DNA of 64,000 nt from contig NZ_MTIC01000003.1 in NCBI RefSeq assembly GCF_001999765.1, forward strand, positions 248,001 through 312,000, written 5' to 3'. Origin of the DNA: Sinomonas mesophila. GTDB lineage: Bacteria; Actinomycetota; Actinomycetes; Actinomycetales; Micrococcaceae. Every line of letters begins with the position of its first letter. Position 1 is the stretch's first letter. Positions 61,103-64,000 of the stretch are shown here, one piece after another. A program made the position numbers and the translations under genes. A model generated the notes under the pieces. That model ran no database searches and was not told where the DNA came from. It worked only from the letters and a program-made list of their open reading frames with translations.

Positions 61103-62040
61103 CCGGCACCACGGCGCTCGCGGTCCTCGCGGGGACGGTGCTCGGCGTCGGGCTCTGGATAACTTTCGTCCGCCTGCCGGCCATGCGCCGGATGACGTTC
61201 ACCGAGCGGGTGGCGCCGCAGCTGCGCTCCGCGGACCGCCGCTCCCGGCTCCTGCGCGATGAGCCGGCCAGCCTCACCCCGTTCGGCCCCCTGGAGCAGG
61301 TCCTCCGCCCGCTCCTGCTCGACGCCGTCGGCTCGCTGTCCCGGCTCAACCTCGGCAACGCCGCGCTCGCCCGGCGGCTGGCCCAGGCTGGGTCGGCCAG
61401 GTCCCCGGTGGACTTCAGGGCCGAGCAGCTGCTCTGGGCCGGTGCCGCTTTTGTCGTGGCGACGGTCGGGGCCGTCCTCACCGCCCTGTCCGGGAGGGTC
61501 AACGCGGTCTTCGCGGTCCTCATGGTCGTCGCGGCGACGGCCGCGGGCTTCATGGCGCGCGAGTACGTCCTGGGCTCGGCCATCGCGAAGCGCCAGCAGC
61601 GCATCCTGCGCGAGTTTCCGTCGATCGCTGACATGATGGCCCTCGCCGTCGGGGCGGGGGAGACGGCCGCGGGTGCCCTGGACCGTACGGCCAAGGCCTC
61701 GACCGGCGAGCTCGCGCGGGAATTCGGGACCGTGCTCGCCCACACCCGCTCGGGAACGCCGCTCGTCGAGGCCCTGCACGGCATGGCGGACCGCATCGAC
61801 CTCGCGCCCATCACCCGCTTCGTCGACGGCCTCGTCGTCGCGATCGAGCGTGGGACGCCGCTCGGTGACGTGCTGCGCGCCCAGGCGCAGGACGTCCGGG
61901 ACGTCGCCAAGCGCGAGCTCATGGAGGCCGCCGGCAAGAAGGAGATCGGCATGATGGTCCCGCTCGTCTTCGGCGTGCTCCCGCTCACCGTCGTCTTTGC
62001 CGTGTATCCGGGTGTCGCCGCCGTGACCCTGGGATTCTGA
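61099..62040 (+). CDS. tadC: TadC, inner-membrane platform protein
   Basis: The 313-residue protein has an N-terminal helix, two central helices, the T2SS F domain (REFPSIADMMALAVGAGET) and a C-terminal helix LVFGVLPLTVVFAVYPGVAAV. It is the partner of TadB. A stretch RRLAQAGSARSPVDFRAEQL precedes the central helices as in other actinobacterial TadC proteins. GTGA overlap with tadB. Confidence 0.85.
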   Translation: MTGTTALAVLAGTVLGVGLWITFVRLPAMRRMTFTERVAPQLRSADRRSRLLRDEPASLTPFGPLEQVLRPLLLDAVGSLSRLNLGNAALARRLAQAGSARSPVDFRAEQLLWAGAAFVVATVGAVLTALSGRVNAVFAVLMVVAATAAGFMAREYVLGSAIAKRQQRILREFPSIADMMALAVGAGETAAGALDRTAKASTGELAREFGTVLAHTRSGTPLVEALHGMADRIDLAPITRFVDGLVVAIERGTPLGDVLRAQAQDVRDVAKRELMEAAGKKEIGMMVPLVFGVLPLTVVFAVYPGVAAVTLGF

Positions 62041-62084
62041 CCGACCACTGCACGAGAGAACCACCCACTGGGGGAAGGGGAACC

Positions 62085-62306
62085 ATGAATACGATCATCA
62101 GGGCAGGCATCCTGCTCGCGATGCTCCCTGCCCTGCTCACGGACCGCGCGCCGCGGGCCGGGGCGGGGGAGAACGAACGCGGCGACGTCCCCGGCTGGGT
62201 CATGATCACGCTCATGTCGGCCGTTCTGGTCATGGGCCTCCTCGCGCTTGCGGGCCCCGCGCTCGAGGGCCTGTTCCAGCAGGCGATCAACAAGGTCAGC
62301 AAGTAG
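62085..62306 (+). CDS. Flp-type pilin
   Basis: The 73-residue protein has a short basic/hydrophobic N-terminus (MNTIIRAGILLAMLP), a polar stretch, and a single hydrophobic helix (VMITLMSAVLVMGLLALAGP, about 39-58). The helix lies after ERGDVPGW, the likely prepilin peptidase region, though the canonical G-x4-E is not clear. It ends FQQAINKVSK. Size and place in the operon point to the major pilus subunit. The ATG follows GGGGAAGGGGAA. No prepilin peptidase gene is visible in the window. Confidence 0.78.
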   Translation: MNTIIRAGILLAMLPALLTDRAPRAGAGENERGDVPGWVMITLMSAVLVMGLLALAGPALEGLFQQAINKVSK

Positions 62307-62310
62307 AGGC

Positions 62311-62706
62311 GTGGGGGCCCACCGCAGCCCCGGCGCCCGCCCGCCGGAGCGCGGCTCCGCCGTCGCGGACTTCGTCATGGTCGGCGGACTCATGGCCGTC
62401 CTCGCGCTCGCGGTCATCCAGCTCACGCTCGTGCTGCACGTGCGCAACGTCCTCGTTGACGCGGCGGCCTCGGGGGCGCGGTACGGCTCGCTCGCGGACA
62501 GGACTCCCCAGGACGCGCAGCAGCGGGCGCGCGAGCTCATTGCGGGCGCCGTCGGCGCTGACTACGCGGGCGACGTCCGCGTCGGCGAAGCCGAGGTCGC
62601 CGGTGTCCGCAGCCTCGAGGTCCGCGTCGTCGCCCCGATCCCCGTCGTCGGGCTCATCGGGCCCTCGGGAGCCATGGAGGTCGCAGGGCATGCGCCGCTC
62701 CCATGA
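62311..62706 (+). CDS. TadE-like minor pilin
   Basis: The 131-residue protein has a basic N-terminus and then ERGSAVADFVMVGGLMAVLALAVIQLTLV within one transmembrane helix. The ERGS-A-V-x-D/E-F pattern is typical of TadE proteins, with a pseudo-E here as D. The C-terminal part is an external domain. It is probably a minor pilin. GTG start 4 nt after the pilin stop; overlaps the next gene by 17 bp. Confidence 0.8.
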   Translation: MGAHRSPGARPPERGSAVADFVMVGGLMAVLALAVIQLTLVLHVRNVLVDAAASGARYGSLADRTPQDAQQRARELIAGAVGADYAGDVRVGEAEVAGVRSLEVRVVAPIPVVGLIGPSGAMEVAGHAPLP

Positions 62707-63181
62707 CCGGCTCCGGGCGCAGGTCTCCCGCCTGGCCGCGGCCCGCCGCAGCGCCGGATGCGCGACGGCGGGGGAGGAGGGGAGCGCCGTGGTCGAGTTC
62801 GTGGCCCTCGGGCTCCTGGTGCTCGTCCCCGTCGTCTACTTCGTCCTGACCGTCGGCTCGCTCCAGGGCGCCTCCTTCGCCGCCGTGGGCGCCGCAGACC
62901 ATGCGGCCAAGTCCTTCGCGCAGGCCGCCGACGAGGAAGCGGCGCACTCCGCCGCGGAGGCGTCGGTGCGCGTGGCCATGGCCGACTTCGGCATCGTGGA
63001 GCACAGCGCCCGCCTCGAGCTCGCCTGCGACCGCGACCCGTGCCTCCAGGCCGGGGCCGCCGTTTCGGCCCGGGTCCACGTCGAGGTGCCGCTTCCGCTG
63101 ATCCCCTCCGGCCAAGGGTTCGGGCTCACCGTCGGCCGCGTGGACGCATCGGCGACCCAGTTCGTCGGGAGGTTCAGGTGA
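62690..63181 (+). CDS. TadE/TadG-like pilus protein
   Basis: The 163-residue protein has a basic N-terminus, the motif EEGSAVVEFVALGLLVLVPV beginning a membrane helix, and an external domain with two cysteines (ACDRDPC) that may form a disulfide. The ATG start overlaps the end of the preceding TadE-like gene by 17 bp. It is probably a second minor pilin. The overlap with the next gene is GTGA. Confidence 0.8.
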   Translation: MRRSHDRLRAQVSRLAAARRSAGCATAGEEGSAVVEFVALGLLVLVPVVYFVLTVGSLQGASFAAVGAADHAAKSFAQAADEEAAHSAAEASVRVAMADFGIVEHSARLELACDRDPCLQAGAAVSARVHVEVPLPLIPSGQGFGLTVGRVDASATQFVGRFR

Positions 63182-63669
63182 GGCATGGCCACGTCGTCGC
63201 TGCCGCCGTCGTCCGCCGCCTGCGCGGGTGCGCGCGAGGCGACGAGTCCGGCCAGATCCTCGTCCTCACCGTCGGGTTCGCCGTGCTGTGCCTGCTCGTG
63301 GCGACGACGGTCATGGGTGTCTCGGCGGTCCACATCGAGCACAAGAAGCTCCTCTCCGCCGCCGACGGCGCGGCGGCCGCTGCCGCCGACAGCTTCACCC
63401 TCGCGGACACCGCGTCGGGGGAGGCGCCGCCAGCCGCCCTGCTGTCCGAGGACCGCGTTCGGGGCGTCGTGGCGACCTATCTGGAGCGCGCCGGCGCCGG
63501 GGCGCGCTTCGAGCGGCTCGCCGTCGCCTCGGCGACGGGCACTCCCGATGGCCGCACGGCGACGGTCAGCCTCACCGCGTTCGCGCGGGTCCCCCTCGTG
63601 AGCATCGTGCTCCCAGACGGCGTCCCGATCCAGGCCACGGCCAGCGCGCGGGCCCGGCTGGTGCGCTGA
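63178..63669 (+). CDS. TadG-like pilus protein
   Basis: The 163-residue protein has a basic N-terminus, then DESGQILVLTVGFAVLCLLV (one membrane helix), and a C-terminal external domain. The GQ-x-L-V-L pattern is that of the TadG-like (Rv3655c-like) proteins found last in actinobacterial tad operons. GTG start with GTGA overlap. The operon ends 48 bp before prfB. Confidence 0.75.
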   Translation: MRHGHVVAAAVVRRLRGCARGDESGQILVLTVGFAVLCLLVATTVMGVSAVHIEHKKLLSAADGAAAAAADSFTLADTASGEAPPAALLSEDRVRGVVATYLERAGAGARFERLAVASATGTPDGRTATVSLTAFARVPLVSIVLPDGVPIQATASARARLVR

Positions 63670-63701
63670 GCGAGGCCGGCGACGGCCGCGCACGCATGGC
63701 G

Positions 63702-63707
63702 TAATCT
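63702..63707 (+). promoter_or_regulatory. -10 element of prfB, nearly leaderless layout
   Basis: TAATCT lies 9 nt before the preferred ATG (63717) and 3 nt before an in-frame ATG (63711), which is too close to be transcribed whole. Confidence 0.5.
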
Positions 63708-63716
63708 TGAATGGAT

Positions 63717-64000
63717 ATGGCTGAGATCGACTTCCCCACAGAAATCCGCGCGCTCCGCGGCACCCACGCGTCCATCGAGCAGGTGACGGATGTCGAGTCT
63801 CTGCGAGCTGAAATAGCCGAGCTCAGCGAGGCGGCCGGCGCCCCGGACCTGTGGGACGACCCGTCGTCGGCACAGCAGGTGACGTCGCGCCTCTCGCACC
63901 GGCAGTCCGAGCTCGAGCGGGTCGAGAAGCTCGGCGAGCGCATCGACGACCTGGAGGTGCTCGTCGAGCTCGCCCAGGACGAGAGCGACGCCGATTCCCT
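63717..64000 (+). CDS. prfB: peptide chain release factor 2, N-terminal part (runs off the window)
   Basis: RF2 ends translation at UGA and UAA. The visible 94 codons encode MAEIDFPTEIRALRG, then GAPDLWDDPSSAQQVTSRLS and HRQSELERVEKLGERIDDLE, matching domain 1 of actinobacterial RF2. No UGA-dependent programmed frameshift, as in E. coli prfB near codon 25, is present. The frame runs without stop to the window edge. Alternative ATG 63711 would add two residues. Confidence 0.93.
   Translation, partial: MAEIDFPTEIRALRGTHASIEQVTDVESLRAEIAELSEAAGAPDLWDDPSSAQQVTSRLSHRQSELERVEKLGERIDDLEVLVELAQDESDADS

Noticed and set aside
61150-61165. TTATCCAGAG (minus strand) near the start of tadC
   Set aside because: It has one mismatch, lies inside a coding region and points away from tadC, so it was not added to the TTATCCACAG set.
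63717-63800. Programmed frameshift in prfB
   Set aside because: The frame is continuous through the region where E. coli prfB has its in-frame UGA.

Overview
The window is high-GC DNA (about 70% G+C by eye) from an actinobacterium, most likely a Micrococcaceae member of the Arthrobacter/Sinomonas type. The evidence is the MtrAB-LpqB module, long-form HPF, an Rv3235-family protein, a WhiB1-type regulator next to PdtaS, an RmlC-RmlD fusion, LGFP-repeat lysozyme and Tad pilus genes. No rRNA, tRNA, CRISPR array, transposase or prophage gene was seen.

Layout. 0-8 kb: the start of an FAD-dependent oxidoreductase, mnmA, a zinc metallopeptidase facing a caspase-like peptidase across a short repeat cluster, a secreted phosphoesterase, an F420-reductase-like protein, chorismate mutase and a MetE-like protein. 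8-20 kb: mtrA-mtrB-lpqB-comF-hpf, a YcaQ-like DNA glycosylase, secA, an Rv3235-like protein and a LysM protein. The order resembles the M. tuberculosis Rv3219-Rv3246c neighbourhood. 20-23 kb: a duplicated-domain hypothetical protein, a BldC/excisionase-like regulator and two Tad assembly genes (CpaB- and TadZ-like). 23-30 kb: the large NAD-glutamate dehydrogenase, pdtaS and whiB1. 30-35 kb: a small membrane protein and an FHA-EssC/FtsK type VII secretion ATPase with no visible Esx partner.

35-59 kb is a surface-polysaccharide locus. galU, galE and glf supply UDP-Glc, UDP-Gal and UDP-Galf. rmlA, rmlB and the rmlC-rmlD fusion supply dTDP-rhamnose. A GlfT2-like enzyme, several GT2 enzymes and a GT-C-like membrane protein would assemble the glycan. 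Both an ABC exporter (wzm/wzt) and a Wzx-like flippase are present. A GH25 lysozyme with nine LGFP-type repeats sits in the same region. 59-63.7 kb holds the second Tad block (tadA, tadB, tadC, a pilin and three TadE/TadG-like genes), and the window ends inside prfB.

Main regulatory observations. (1) The 10-mer TTATCCACAG occurs three times, always between genes and in the same orientation, ahead of the two separated Tad blocks and the EssC gene; a one-base variant lies ahead of comF. (2) TTTGAT direct repeats with an exact 10-bp period occur ahead of the LysM gene and ahead of the BldC-like gene. (3) Many genes have a TANNNT -10 hexamer 6-9 nt before the start codon, implying leaderless mRNAs. 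(4) Three polysaccharide gene pairs are divergent with closely packed or back-to-back -10 elements.
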